A stretch of 64,000 nucleotides of DNA from Siphonodentalium dalli (lineage: Eukaryota; Mollusca; Scaphopoda; Gadilida; Siphonodentaliidae). Where the stretch lies: the NCBI GenBank assembly GCA_032622095.1, contig CP136069.1:182021122-182085121 (forward strand). The letters run 5' to 3'. Position numbers and translations under genes: made by a program. Of this stretch, positions 44,323 through 56,200 are shown one piece after another; position 1 is the first letter of the stretch, and every line of letters starts with the position of its first letter. Under the pieces are notes generated by a model. The model saw only the letters and a list, made by a program, of their open reading frames with translations. It did no database searches and was not told the origin of the DNA.

Positions 44323-44436
44323 TTGATATGTAAATAAATTATATAACTGGAAATCTGCACATGCCATGCTATATTCTTTCAAAATACTTGGCTAGGGATA
44401 AACATTTCAATCAAATTTGAGGACCTACGCTATGCA

Positions 44437-45730
44437 AGCCTGAGTTTAGTGAGCCTGTCATTTGCAGAATGAGGTCTCCAGATGGTGAATTTAGTCATGC
44501 TATCCCGCATAGTGGGATAGCATCACCAAATTCACCCACTGGTAACCTCATTCTGCTTAAACCTGAACTGCTAACTGGGAGACCAAGGATCAGATTGAAG
44601 TTCCCCGGTTAAAGCTGGTGACAATGTTCACACGGGTAGGGTTCTCTATTCCGAAGGTTCGCTATTCCGAAGGTTCACTAATACGAAGGTTCACTAATCT
44701 GAAGGTTCACTAATCCGAATGTTCACTATTCCGAAGGTTTTCTATTAGCCAGAAATGAATCAAAATTTGCGCCCCCGTACATTTATACACCCCAATCTAA
44801 TATCTAATTTGTCCCAGATGTCGGTTATTAATAGCAAGAAGACAGTATCAGTTTATCATTTTAATATTATAGAAAGTTGAAAACACAATGACTGAAATAA
44901 ACTACGAGTTAGAGATGCATTCTACCCGAACTGGCAATCTGTACTTGAAAGAAACATCAACATTAAAATCAATACAAAGTCAGAATTGCAGTTAGGTCCA
45001 TTCAGCGGTATTCTGCTATACAGTAAGTTATAGCTCTCCAGTATTGATTGACTGTAAGAGCCCCACTGTTATAGTCCGCCTTTAGAATTTGGGACATTAT
45101 ATTAATCAAAATAACTCCTATGTAAATCATTTATAAATCAGATGATTTATTGAAGTTATGTCTAGGTAAAATAACACTTCCTAAAATATATGTCGTTTTA
45201 GTCCTCAGCCGATAGACGACATATATGTCGTTCTACTCGCCAAAGGGTTAAATCTCAAGGAAACCCACGAAAACAAAAATCACATTTATTTTTTTAATGT
45301 TTTAAGTTATTTTCTTCATAAAAAGAGTCTTCGTACTAAAGAACCCTCTCAATACTTTAGAATATAGAATTAACTTTTAAAATAACAAAAACCTTCGGAA
45401 TAGCGAACCTTCGGAATAGTGAACCTTTGGAATAGTGAACCTTCGGATTAGTGAACCTTCGGTTTAGTGAACCTTCGGAATAGCGAACCTTCGGAATAGA
45501 GACATGTTCCCGTTCACAGAGTTTTAGTGAATTTAGTGATGCTACCCCGCATAGCGGGCTAGCATCACCAAATTCACCCTCTGGGGACCTCATTCTGCTT
45601 ACAACTCAGCAGAATGAGGTTCCCAGAGGGAGAATTTGGTGATGCTAACCCGCTATGCGGGGTAGCATCACTAAATTCTCCCTCTGGGGACCTCATTCTG
45701 CAAATGACAGGCACACTATTTCAAGGCTTG
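44437..45730. mobile_element. Palindromic family G, split by element H
   Basis: CAAGCCTGAGTTTAGTG at the left and TATTTCAAGGCTTG at the right. Interrupted at GTTCACAC in its middle by 44634-45511. Confidence 0.82.
44634..45511. mobile_element. Element H: inverted arrays of a short AGGTTC repeat
   Basis: Each end is a tandem array of TATTCCGAAGGTTCRC-type units (five to seven per side), the right side inverted. Flanking 8-bp duplication GTTCACAC (44626-44633) and GTTCACAG (45512-45519), within the known family G sequence GTTCACACATTGGG. Starts GGG and ends CCC. The middle has no clear ORF. Confidence 0.8.
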
Positions 45731-45865
45731 CTTCTAGGCATACTAAACTCAGACTTGACACTATGCACTGGCGGCCAGTTCGATTTGAGATTCAATTCGA
45801 TATCGACATCAGCTTCTGAATCAATATCAGATTTCAAATATATGGGAAAATGCCGATTAGCAGGC

Positions 45866-46053
45866 AAGCCTTGAAATAGGGTGTCTGTCATTTGCAGAAT
45901 GAGGTCCCTAGAGGGTGAATTTAGTGATGCTACCCTGCATAGTGGGCTAGCATCACCAAATTCACCCTCTGGGGACCTCATTCTGCTGAGGTGTAAGCAG
46001 TATGAGGTCCCCAGAGGGTGAATTTGGTGATGCTAGCCCGCTTGTTAGCAGGG
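45866..46053. mobile_element. Palindromic family G, truncated copy
   Basis: CAAGCCTTGAAATAGGGTG, one full hairpin and half of the second, breaking off after TAGCCCGCTTGTTAGCAGG. Confidence 0.8.
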
Positions 46054-46548
46054 CACTATATCCTATGTAAGTATGGACAAGGAAACTTGGTTTACACTCA
46101 GAATATAATGGCTCTCAGGTTTAAAAAAAAAAAAATGGAAAGGTTTCGAACCCAAATCATATTGCATAATCCAGTGTAATGAACTGGAGTCCTCATATGT
46201 GGTCACAATAATCAGTCTGTGGACGTGGAACTAGATGTTTGTTGTCAGTGCAATTAGATATCTCTCACTCGACATGGAACAGTGGTCAGTGAGTGCAATC
46301 ATCAGTCTATGCCATGATGGATGCAGAACCAAAAGATTCAGTGTAAAAGTCAGTCACCATACACATGTGATTGCGATTTGCGATCATCAGTTCGTGGACG
46401 CGTAACCAAACATTGATTGTGATGGTGCATGGAAAGCGATACCAGTCCATGGATGTAGAAACAAAACATTGATTGTGATGATGGTCAGTGGAGTCGGACA
46501 TCAACCTGTGAATGATGAACAATCAACTCGGTGTGATAGCAGTCTGAT

Positions 46549-47040
46549 CAGGTAGGGGCACATCCTCAATTCCACTATTTTTGTGGTATATGACCATTAC
46601 CGTTTTGTGAATTTGATAAAAGAGGGATAATCCAAAATCATATTTCACACAAATTATTCAAAATCAGTGTTGCACTTATTTGGTATCATACACATATTTT
46701 GTACCTAAGAATAATTAATCATGACGGCACATGATAAGAAACTCAATTAGCATTCAACTAGTTTAAATGTTGTTATGAATGAGCGATTGAGTCATTTAGA
46801 AAGGCATATATTAGTAATATTATTGAATAACAAAGCTGGTGCAAAAGATTGCACAGCATATTTTGTCGGAAGACTGTTCATTCGCTGCGATATTATTAAG
46901 AGTGAAATTTGGCTGTGCACGGTATGCGCCGTCTTCTATTCCTGATGCAAATAAAGAAAACATGAATATGTTTATGGTCATATACCACTATAATAATGGA
47001 ATACCACTATAACAGTGGAAATCAGGATGTGCCTGACCTG
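46549..47040. mobile_element. Element K, long copy
   Basis: CAGGTAGGGGCACATCCTCA to the inverse CAGGTCAGGCACATCCTGAT. It carries the same core in inverted orientation plus about 250 extra bases. No ORF. Confidence 0.7.
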
Positions 47041-47200
47041 GTGATGTGGGGTCCTCACTCCACGTAACACACGACATCTCGTGAATAGTGAATCATCTGC
47101 TCATGGTGATGGCACTCAGTGAAATGGGTCATCACTCCACGTAACACATGACATCTCGTGAATAGTGAACCATTCACTCAGTGTGACAGTAGTCCATGAT
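47041..47200. repeat. Tandem duplication CACTCCACGTAACACA
   Basis: Two copies of a segment of about 75 bases (CACTCCACGTAACACACGAC, ATCTCGTGAATAGTGAA), just downstream of the RING gene stop, probably within its 3' UTR. Confidence 0.7.
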
Positions 47201-47211
47201 ATTAGATATCT

Positions 47212-47292
47212 TCAGCTTGGGTCCTCTTCCCTCATTTCTTCCGACGTCTCTTCCCTCAGCTCTTCACGACAAATGGGACAAGTTGCATTTCT
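47212..47292 (-). CDS. RING gene terminal exon, last two zinc ligands and stop
   Basis: Acceptor TATCTTACAG, 27 codons, stop TGA (47214-47212). Encodes RNATCPICREELREETSEEM and ends REEDPS. It supplies the C-P-I-C pair that the upstream exon lacks at exactly ten residues' spacing, which proves the join. Too short to show as a normal ORF. Confidence 0.95.
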   Translation of the reverse strand, partial: RNATCPICREELREETSEEMREEDPS

Positions 47293-50200
47293 CTGTAAGA
47301 TATACAGATACAGATATATTTGACTGGCCTAAGCGTGGTTGAATAGTGTGTCTGTCATTTACGGAATGAGTTCCCCAGAGGGTGAATTTAGTGATGCTGT
47401 CCCGCACTACGGACTATCATGACCAAATTCTCCCTCTGGGAACACCTCATTCTGCTTAGGCCTCAACTGCTATTGAATTTTCTCAGTTGAAGTTGGTAAT
47501 GTGTTCACCCATTAGTCACCTCTATTATGCATTTTACCTTTTGCAAATCAGGGGATGAAGATCAGGCCTAATCAGAATGAGGTCATCAGAGGATGAGTTT
47601 AGTGATTGCTAGCCACCTGTGCAGGATAACATCACTAAATTCACCATCTGGGGACCTCATTCTGCAAATGACAGACACACTATTTGCAGACTTGGTTGAT
47701 GGGCAATTATTTATGCTGATCAAAGACACGTGAGTGTTATTTACTAAAGCCATGTAAAGCTTTGAAATTTTCATTCAAACCAAAATTGTCACAAACTTTT
47801 ATTCAATTTGGAATCATCAAGAGACATTAAATCAAACTTCGGGGGTTTAAATATTTCCAATCATGAGCACTTATGAACTTTGAATGATCGCCATTCTCAT
47901 TATAAAAATGATGCCTGCTACTTTCCTTTCCTCAGAAATTGTTAGCCAAAAGGCCACATGACTGTTTATCCTAATGCGAAAACAAAAGCCACAGGAAGTA
48001 ACTCTACACCCAATAATACACTAGAGGCCCCTAGCAGCAAACGCGAAAGTGAGAACCATAGTATTTGCCAAATACATATCGGACAAACCTGGTTATTGAT
48101 CTCAATGAAGATATTGTTGTGAAAGATCCATATACCAAATATGAATGGAATTTGTTCAAGTTTTCGCATTTATGGTCATAAAATTGCTAAAAATAGACAA
48201 ACTGAGGGACGTAACTCAGGTAAAATAAATTGGACAAAGCTAGTTTTTTAACTTGATCATGATATTGTTGTGAAAGGTCCACACATCAAATATGAATGTA
48301 ATTGGTTGAATTTGTTCAAGTTTTTGTGCTAACAGTCATAAAATTGCTAAATATAGACAAACTAAGGGCCGTAACTCAGGTAAAAAGGATCGGACAGATC
48401 TGGTTTTCGATATGCTTTCGAAATATTGTTGTAAAAGATCCATAAATCAAATATGAATGAAATTAGTTGACGTTTGTTCAAGTTATCGCGCTAATGGAGA
48501 TAAATTTTCCTAAAATTGCTAAAAACAGACAAACTAAGGGCTATAACTCAGGTAAAAATTAGAAGATCGGACAAATCTTGTTTCGACCTCGTGAAAGATC
48601 CATATACCAAATATGAATAAAAGTTCAAGTTATTGCGCTAACGGACATAAAATTTCTGAAAATAGATGAACTACAGGCCACAACTCAGGAAAAAATAATC
48701 GGACAAAACCAATTTTCAAACTCGATCAAGATATTTTTGTGAAAGGTCCATATACCAAATAAGAAAGTAATTGGTTGATATCTGTTCAAGTTATCATGCT
48801 GATGGACAAAGTTTCTATAAATAGAAACAAGTGACATAACTCTGGTTAGAAAGTCGGGGCAGACCTGATTTTATTGTGAACAGCTGTCGCATATGACAAA
48901 TTACTCACATACCAAAAACTGAACTGTCCATATTCATTTGAAAATTGCCAGAATGAATTGTAACTGATAAAACACTTCAATAAATGAAAGTGTCAATGAC
49001 ACTGTAGCTCAACTTGTGAAGGAGTTTTTGTTTAGCAAGGAATAGAATGATAAAGAAGAAGGAAAGTAAACTAGAGGTCACCCCAAAGATCCATATAAAG
49101 TTTAGTAATGATCGGATGAGGGATGTGGTCTGAAGGGTGCACCAAAGTATTTAGTCATACAAAGAGTAAATTCCAAGATGGCCACTGGCAGCCATGTTTT
49201 TCAACGAATTTTGATCAAAATAGGAGGCTCCCATCTAGAGGTCACCCCCGAAGATCTGTATAATGTTTGTGGATGATCAGATGAGGGATGTGGTGGTCTG
49301 TAGGTGCCAAACGTTTAAGTCATGCAAAGAGTAAAATCCAAGATGGTTGCCAGAGGCCATATTTTTCATAGAAAATCGTTCAATTTGACAGCTCCCATCT
49401 ACAGGTGATCACAAACATGCCTGCAAAATTAAAAAATACTATGGCCATAAATACGGGTTGTAGGGTGTGCCAATGGATTCATGTTTTTCATCGAAATTTT
49501 GGAAATTTTTTATAGCTCCCATCTATAGTCAGCCTGGAGCAACATATGAAGTTTGGTGAAGATCGGATGAGAGATGCCGAAGGAAATTGTTGATGCACGG
49601 ATGGACGATGGACACCAACCCATGGCAATAGTTCAAACTTTACTTTGTAAAGTTGAGCTGAAAATGTTAAGATTTAATTAATTAGATTAATACACATGTC
49701 AGCAGCAGTTAGACATAGCGTAGCGAGGGGACTGAACTCTGTTTTTCAGCTTGGGACAAGACTACACTGTCAATGTTGGCATGTAGGAATATCAAACATT
49801 GGGCAGTGAACGGACTACACTTTGCAACATTTTATTGCTTATCAGTTTGCCTAGGCAATTATATTGCCTAGGTAAAACAAGTTCATTGGGTTACTAAAAT
49901 TGATTTGTGTCTTATCAGAAATAGAACCTCTTTATCCAAAATGACTTCCTTAAATCACTCTTTACATATATTGTCCTAAAATTGTTTCCATGGCACTGGG
50001 CCATTAACTAGCTACCCACAAGGGCACTAGTTTTGGAGATGATTTGTGGAATGTATATATATGATGAGTAGTGGCCTGGAAATGTTCTCCAAAATAACTA
50101 AGCATTTCAGGTTATTATTGAATCATATTGATTTGAGATGGCAATATTGTTGCAAAATTGCCTAGGTAAAATCTGTTTTTGCCTAGGCCGATTTCTTTCA

Positions 50201-53200
50201 CCTAGGCAAAACTATTGCCTAGGCAAATTTTCCTTAATTCCCAGGGCTGTGTATATTCAAACTTCAATATATCTTTCACCAACCTTGAGCCAGGTGTCAA
50301 CACAGTCTCTATGGAAATCATGGTTACACTTGAGATGCCGAATCTTCTCACCATCCTGTAGGTCCTCCATACATATCCGACAGTCGGCTGCCTCACGATT
50401 TTTATTATCTTTACATCGATATGTAGAGACAGGGATTTTCTCTATATCATCCTCCTTCAACCCTTTACTCCTCACTTCACCAACACGTTCTGCTAGATCC
50501 CACAGAGCCTACAAAAGAGGTAGAGTTCATTTTAAACTAAAATGGAGTTTAATTGCTGGCTAGATAAGTATTAAAATATACATAGTATACATGTAAACTT
50601 GAGAGATAATTGATAATTGCTGGTTTTGCTTTTTTACACTAGCCCATCTTCAGACATTACTTGATTTCCTGTATCACGATACACATGACACGATACGATA
50701 TGTGTATCATTTGAAAGTGTATCGCAATACATTGAATACACAATGAATTGTTGCAGCCCTAGGGTTGATACTATTTTAGACCTAGTCCCATCCCATTAGT
50801 TTTCTATAACTGACTTTATGCCCAGAATCTTGCTTAACCCTTTCAGTGCCAGGTCCGATTTTTGTATCAACCCATATACCCTGTGCCAATGCATTCTCTT
50901 ATATATGTGAGTCGACCATAGGTCGCCTCGCATATATAAGAGAATGCATTGGCCTAACAATTTTTCATCATTTGTTATTATTTTTTACAATTTTTTACAA
51001 TTTTAATAATTTTTTCTTATATTCTTTAACAGACTTATTTTGTAGGTTTAATGCCAGGGAATCTTACGTTTTTCATGGGCATCAAAATGATTACTATGAA
51101 TACTTGGTGATAGTTTTGAGTTATAACATGCTCCTAAGGTTTTATCCAGTTTTTTTTTTTAATTCGCTATAGCATGCTTAAGCATACCCAAAACAAATTC
51201 AACCCAAAAAAATAAAAAATGTCTTTTGTTTTGTTTTGTTTTTTTTTAGGGCCGATTTTACAGACCGTAAATTAGGGCCGATGAGATCGGCCCCTGGCAC
51301 TGAAAGGGTTAAGTATGTCTTCGGATTTGCATATATGAACATGGAGGACAGCCTTTCCCAGGCATGATATCAAACATGGATATATCATTGGTCTGCTGAA
51401 TGTCGAAGCAACAGGATTTATATGTAAACAAAGCCTTATTTTCCATAGAATTTTGATTGTTGCGCTATCAGAAAATGTATGTAAAAAGCATATTAAACGA
51501 TGACATCATCACTTTACATATTTCGATCACAGTAACTCCACATATGCTTTTGAAGACAGGTTAATCACGGAGATATCAGATGATTAATCACATTCAGGGG
51601 TTCATAACAATGCCCAGGCTCCACATGCAAATGTAGTGCTTCTTTTCAATGAAAGTCCATTATAGAAGACTGACGGGGCGTAACTCTGTCCAAAACAACA
51701 TCAACCCAACCGATATCCCAAGGCCAAGCTGTTGTTGACCGAGAAGACTTGGTCTATACATCGATATGTAGCTATATATAGAGAGATTTTCTCAATATCA
51801 TCCTCCTTCAATCCTTAACATTTCACCTCTCCAACAAGCTCAGCTTGATCCCACAGAGCCCACAAAAGGAAAGGCAACATGGTAGCAGCTATGGGTGCTT
51901 TGATATGTTTCACAGAGCCTACAGAATACCAAAGACCAAATTAGCCTATTTTGCCCATCGTGGTGATCAGTCCCCTTAACCCTGGGGTCCATGACGGGGG
52001 TCCATGACGGGAGCAGTGCTGGTGCAGCATTAAAGATCCTGTGCCAGTGCATTCTCTTATATATGCAAGTCTCCCATAGGGAGCCTTGCATATATAAGAG
52101 AATGCACTGGCTTACAAGATCAAGGTGTGTAAGGGTTAAAAGATAAAAACAAATTGGTTACATCCACAGGGCTTTCAAAATAAAATGGTCATTTATAAGT
52201 AACGGGCAGGCATACGTACTTGTGATTTCACACATAATTTACAGTATACCATATCTATGAAATTTTTGGCAGGTACACTTTTTCGAGAAAAAATCACGTG
52301 ATTTAAGGCATTGTTTGCGCAAAACAATATTTCAAGTTTGTTACAAAATGACAGTGTCAATGATACTGTAGCTCAACTTGGAAAGGGAATAATTTCATGT
52401 GTTACAGTTAATGGAGTGATTAGGAATGTGGAAAGTTGAAAGGCCTAGTCATGCAAAGAGTAAAATCCAAGATTGCCACTGGCAGCCAGGTTTTTTTGCC
52501 AAATAACCCCAAAAAGACTCGTTCCCATTTACATGTCATTGTTAACATCCATCACAAATTTCATGATGATCCAACAAAAGATACGACCTGTAGCCTCATG
52601 TAAAGAGTAAATTCCAAGATGGCTGCTGGCGGCCATGTTTTTTGGCTGAATGACCCCAAAATGACCCGTTCCCATCTACATGTTATTTTTAACATCCGTG
52701 ACAAATTTCATGATGATCCGACCAAAGCTACGACCTGTACAGGGTATCTGCCCATTTCTGGTGAATGAATTCAAGGAGTTTCAAGGAGGTTCCAGTAGTC
52801 AATTCAAGGATTTTCAAGGACTGCCCCGACAATTTTCAAGGAGTTTCCAGGAACCAACTGTTGAACATTTAATACATGTGATACCACGTTTTCCACCATA
52901 ATTTTAGCATTTTTAGCTTTTTAGGCCTTTATGGGTAATTGCATTACCATAATTTAAATTAATGGGAACATTTAACTAATACATGTAGTGTGATGACAGT
53001 AGACACCAGTTGAATATCACTGCCCCTATGCTATTCCATAAATAAACTAAAAAGGAGCAGTATTAATGTTTTCCATCACAGCTTTTTCCAGGGCGGGCTG
53101 AGGTTGGTAGTACCGGTTGTACTAGTGATCTAACAGCTGTGACACTGACAGTTTGGGCTGCTTGTGGTGCTGGCTGCATAAGACTGGCAATGGGTACAGT

Positions 53201-56200
53201 CCCCTGGATTTCAATGTCATTTTTCTGGTGCTTCAAACTTTTTGCATGTGACACCAGGGCACTTTCGCCCATGTTTGCGACGTCAAATATTTTCTTGCAT
53301 AACTGACATCTAGCGTTATATGTGTTGTTCTCAACAGCCTCCACCCATTTGAATTTGGCGCCCCATTGCGTCTGGTATTTGCATTTACCACCGGGCATGT
53401 TATTTAAAATACTCGTAAACAGGAAATGAAGGTCATCGGAAGCGGATGTGTTTTTTTTGTTTCGGTTTCGTTTTTGTTAATTTGTACGTTTTTATGTAAA
53501 ACACGGGTTTCTAATGTCGAATGTCTATATAATATACAAATTACCTCAATCCGATACAATAAAAATACACTAATTACGCTACCTGGGTTTGAAAAGCTCG
53601 GAACTATTTTTTATCGTGTTCAATTTTATGATACTTCATAGGGGGGTCACATAATTGAAATAGACTCGCGAGTATTGGTGTTTTGCGGGAAATGGAGTTA
53701 CATCCCATGCTTCATTGGGGGGGTCACACAATTACAATTGACTCGAGATAATTGCCGCCAGCGGAAATTCAAAATGGGGTTACTTCCCATATACCAACAA
53801 CGCGTTCGGAACTAAACTATCTATATTTATTGACTCCCGATGAATCGATATACCTGGGTTTAAGGGCTACATAGAATTCCAGGGTTTTCAAAGAGTGGGC
53901 ATTCAATTCAAGGGTTTCAAGGGCCCTGGAAAATTTATTTTCCAAATCAAGGAGTTTCAAGGAATTCAAGGAGCCGCGGATACCCTGCTGTAGCCTGTGC
54001 CAAAGGATTTAGTCATGCAAAGAGTAAAATCCAAGATGGCTGCTGGCGGCCATGTTTTTTGGCCGAACGACCCCAAAATGACTCGTTTCCCATCTACATG
54101 TCAAAAGCCGTGACAAATTTCTTAATGATCCGAACAAAGGTACGACCTGTAGCCCATGCTAAAGGAAATTGTTGATGGATCATGCACACACACACAGACG
54201 ACAAAGCCATGGCAATAGCTCAAACTTTACAAAGTAAAGTTGAGCTAAAAATTGTAACATGTAAGCTAATTAACATAAGACACAGAACTCTAAAATTCAG
54301 GTTGAACTTACATCATAATTGTTTAGATCGACGTCTTCTGGAATTATCATTGTGGGTTGCCGCTCCATCAGCATCCGCATTAACATCATAGGATCTCGCT
54401 GAAAAAGTCCATATCAATTCCAATAGAATTATATTGGCAAGATGAAGATGAGAACCAAAAAATGGTAAGCCGCCGCCCATGTTCTGAACCCCTTACTGTT
54501 TCCGTTTTATTGATTTTTTTTTAATTGCGCCACGAAATACCCCAACTATTAACCATACACAGCCGGTAAATATTGTGTCTCGGAACGTACAGTAGTACAT
54601 GTACGCCTGCTTAAATAGAGTTGTTCGGATACAGTCCTCAGCCCCGTTGTTATGCAGCCATATGCTTTGGAAATTATGCAAGTCTACTAGAATACTAGTT
54701 AACTATCTTTTCTATTTGCATTTATTCAGCCCATTTATTTGACTGATGCCTGTCATGTAAATAAACATTACTTTTACTCACCAAAATGGATAAGAAGTTC
54801 TCCTCATCACCAGCATGAACATTGAACAGTGACTCTTCTGGGTCCATTTCTGGAAAAAAAAGAAATTCAATGACTGTTGAGACATCCTAAGACTGCAGAG
54901 ACTGAAACAAGGGCAACGCCAAGCATGGGCCAAAGCCAGACTGTACGCTCAATATTGGCTATATCTAGACATAAAATGAAGTAATAGTAATACGGAGCCT
55001 CAAAGTCGAATATACAGTATAAGAGAATACACTGGCTTACAAGGTTAAGGTCAAGGTAAAGGTAAAGATTGTTAGGCCAATGTATTCTCTTATATATGCG
55101 AAGCTCCCTATAAGAGAATTCTCGGTACAAGGTTTGCGCAAAATTTCAAGAAGCTTCAGTCATGGAATGTTGTTTGACTCTGGGTTCACGATGTTGGTGG
55201 CCAAATGGGCTGAAGGAAGGCCAATTAATCACCTCTCAAATGAAACCCTTAATTTGTTAACATGTAATCAACAGTTGCTCGCCTGTATATGAATAACAAT
55301 TTATCAAAAGTCACAGATGCTTACTTTAATATAAAAGCGACGCTACCCCGCATAACGGGCAAGCATCACTAAATTCATCCGCTGGGAACATCATTCTGCT
55401 GAGGCCTAAGCAGAATGAGGTTCCCAGAGGGTGAATTTAGTGATGCTAGCCCACTATGCGGGGTAGCGTCACTAAATTCACCCTCTGGGGACCTCATTCT
55501 GCAAATGACAGACACACTATTTCAAGGCTTGATAGGTTCTATAATGGCAAAGTTTCTTAATCAAGTGACAATACTTCACTGCTTTATGGTTTCAAAATAA
55601 TATAATGTACAGTAATGCTCTAAGTAATCGACTTCTTAACCACAGCAGAATTATGGGTAACTTTTCAGGATTTAGTCGGAAATATGGCTTGTTGCCATTC
55701 ATCGGAAAGCTCTCGGGGAGAGCTTTCCGATGAATGGCAACAAGCCATATTTCCGACTAAATCCTGAAAAGTTACCCATAATTCTGCTGTGGTTAAGAAG
55801 TCGATTACTTAGATCATTACTGTAGGTAAATCATTGCTCATTCATATTAATATACAATGTTTTTTATACATTGCGAGCTAGACCTATTTCAGTTTTTATG
55901 GTTTCCCATCTGTGCATATTATCACTTGTGTCCAACTCAAAATTTATCAGTTATTTTTGTGCGTGTTAAGCCGTGTTTCTAACTATTGTTTTTTAGTTTA
56001 GATTTTCTCAATGATGATGATCCCACATTTAGGTTATTCGATTTGGCCAAAGTTTTTGAAAAATGACCAAAAAACAATTCTAAAATGGTCAAAATATATT
56101 TTCATTTTCCAGTCAATGTGAACCAAGCCTGATTACAGTGTGGCTGTCATTTGCCTAATGAGGTCCCCAGCCCCAGCACAGCAGGCTAGCATCATCAAAT

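Larger units (their letters stand above)
52346..54247. repeat. Repeat J copy interrupted by a hAT-like element
   Basis: Left AGTGTCAATGATACTGTAGC, right AAAGTAAAGTTGAGCTA. Interrupted at ACCTGTA by 52746-53991. Confidence 0.88.
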
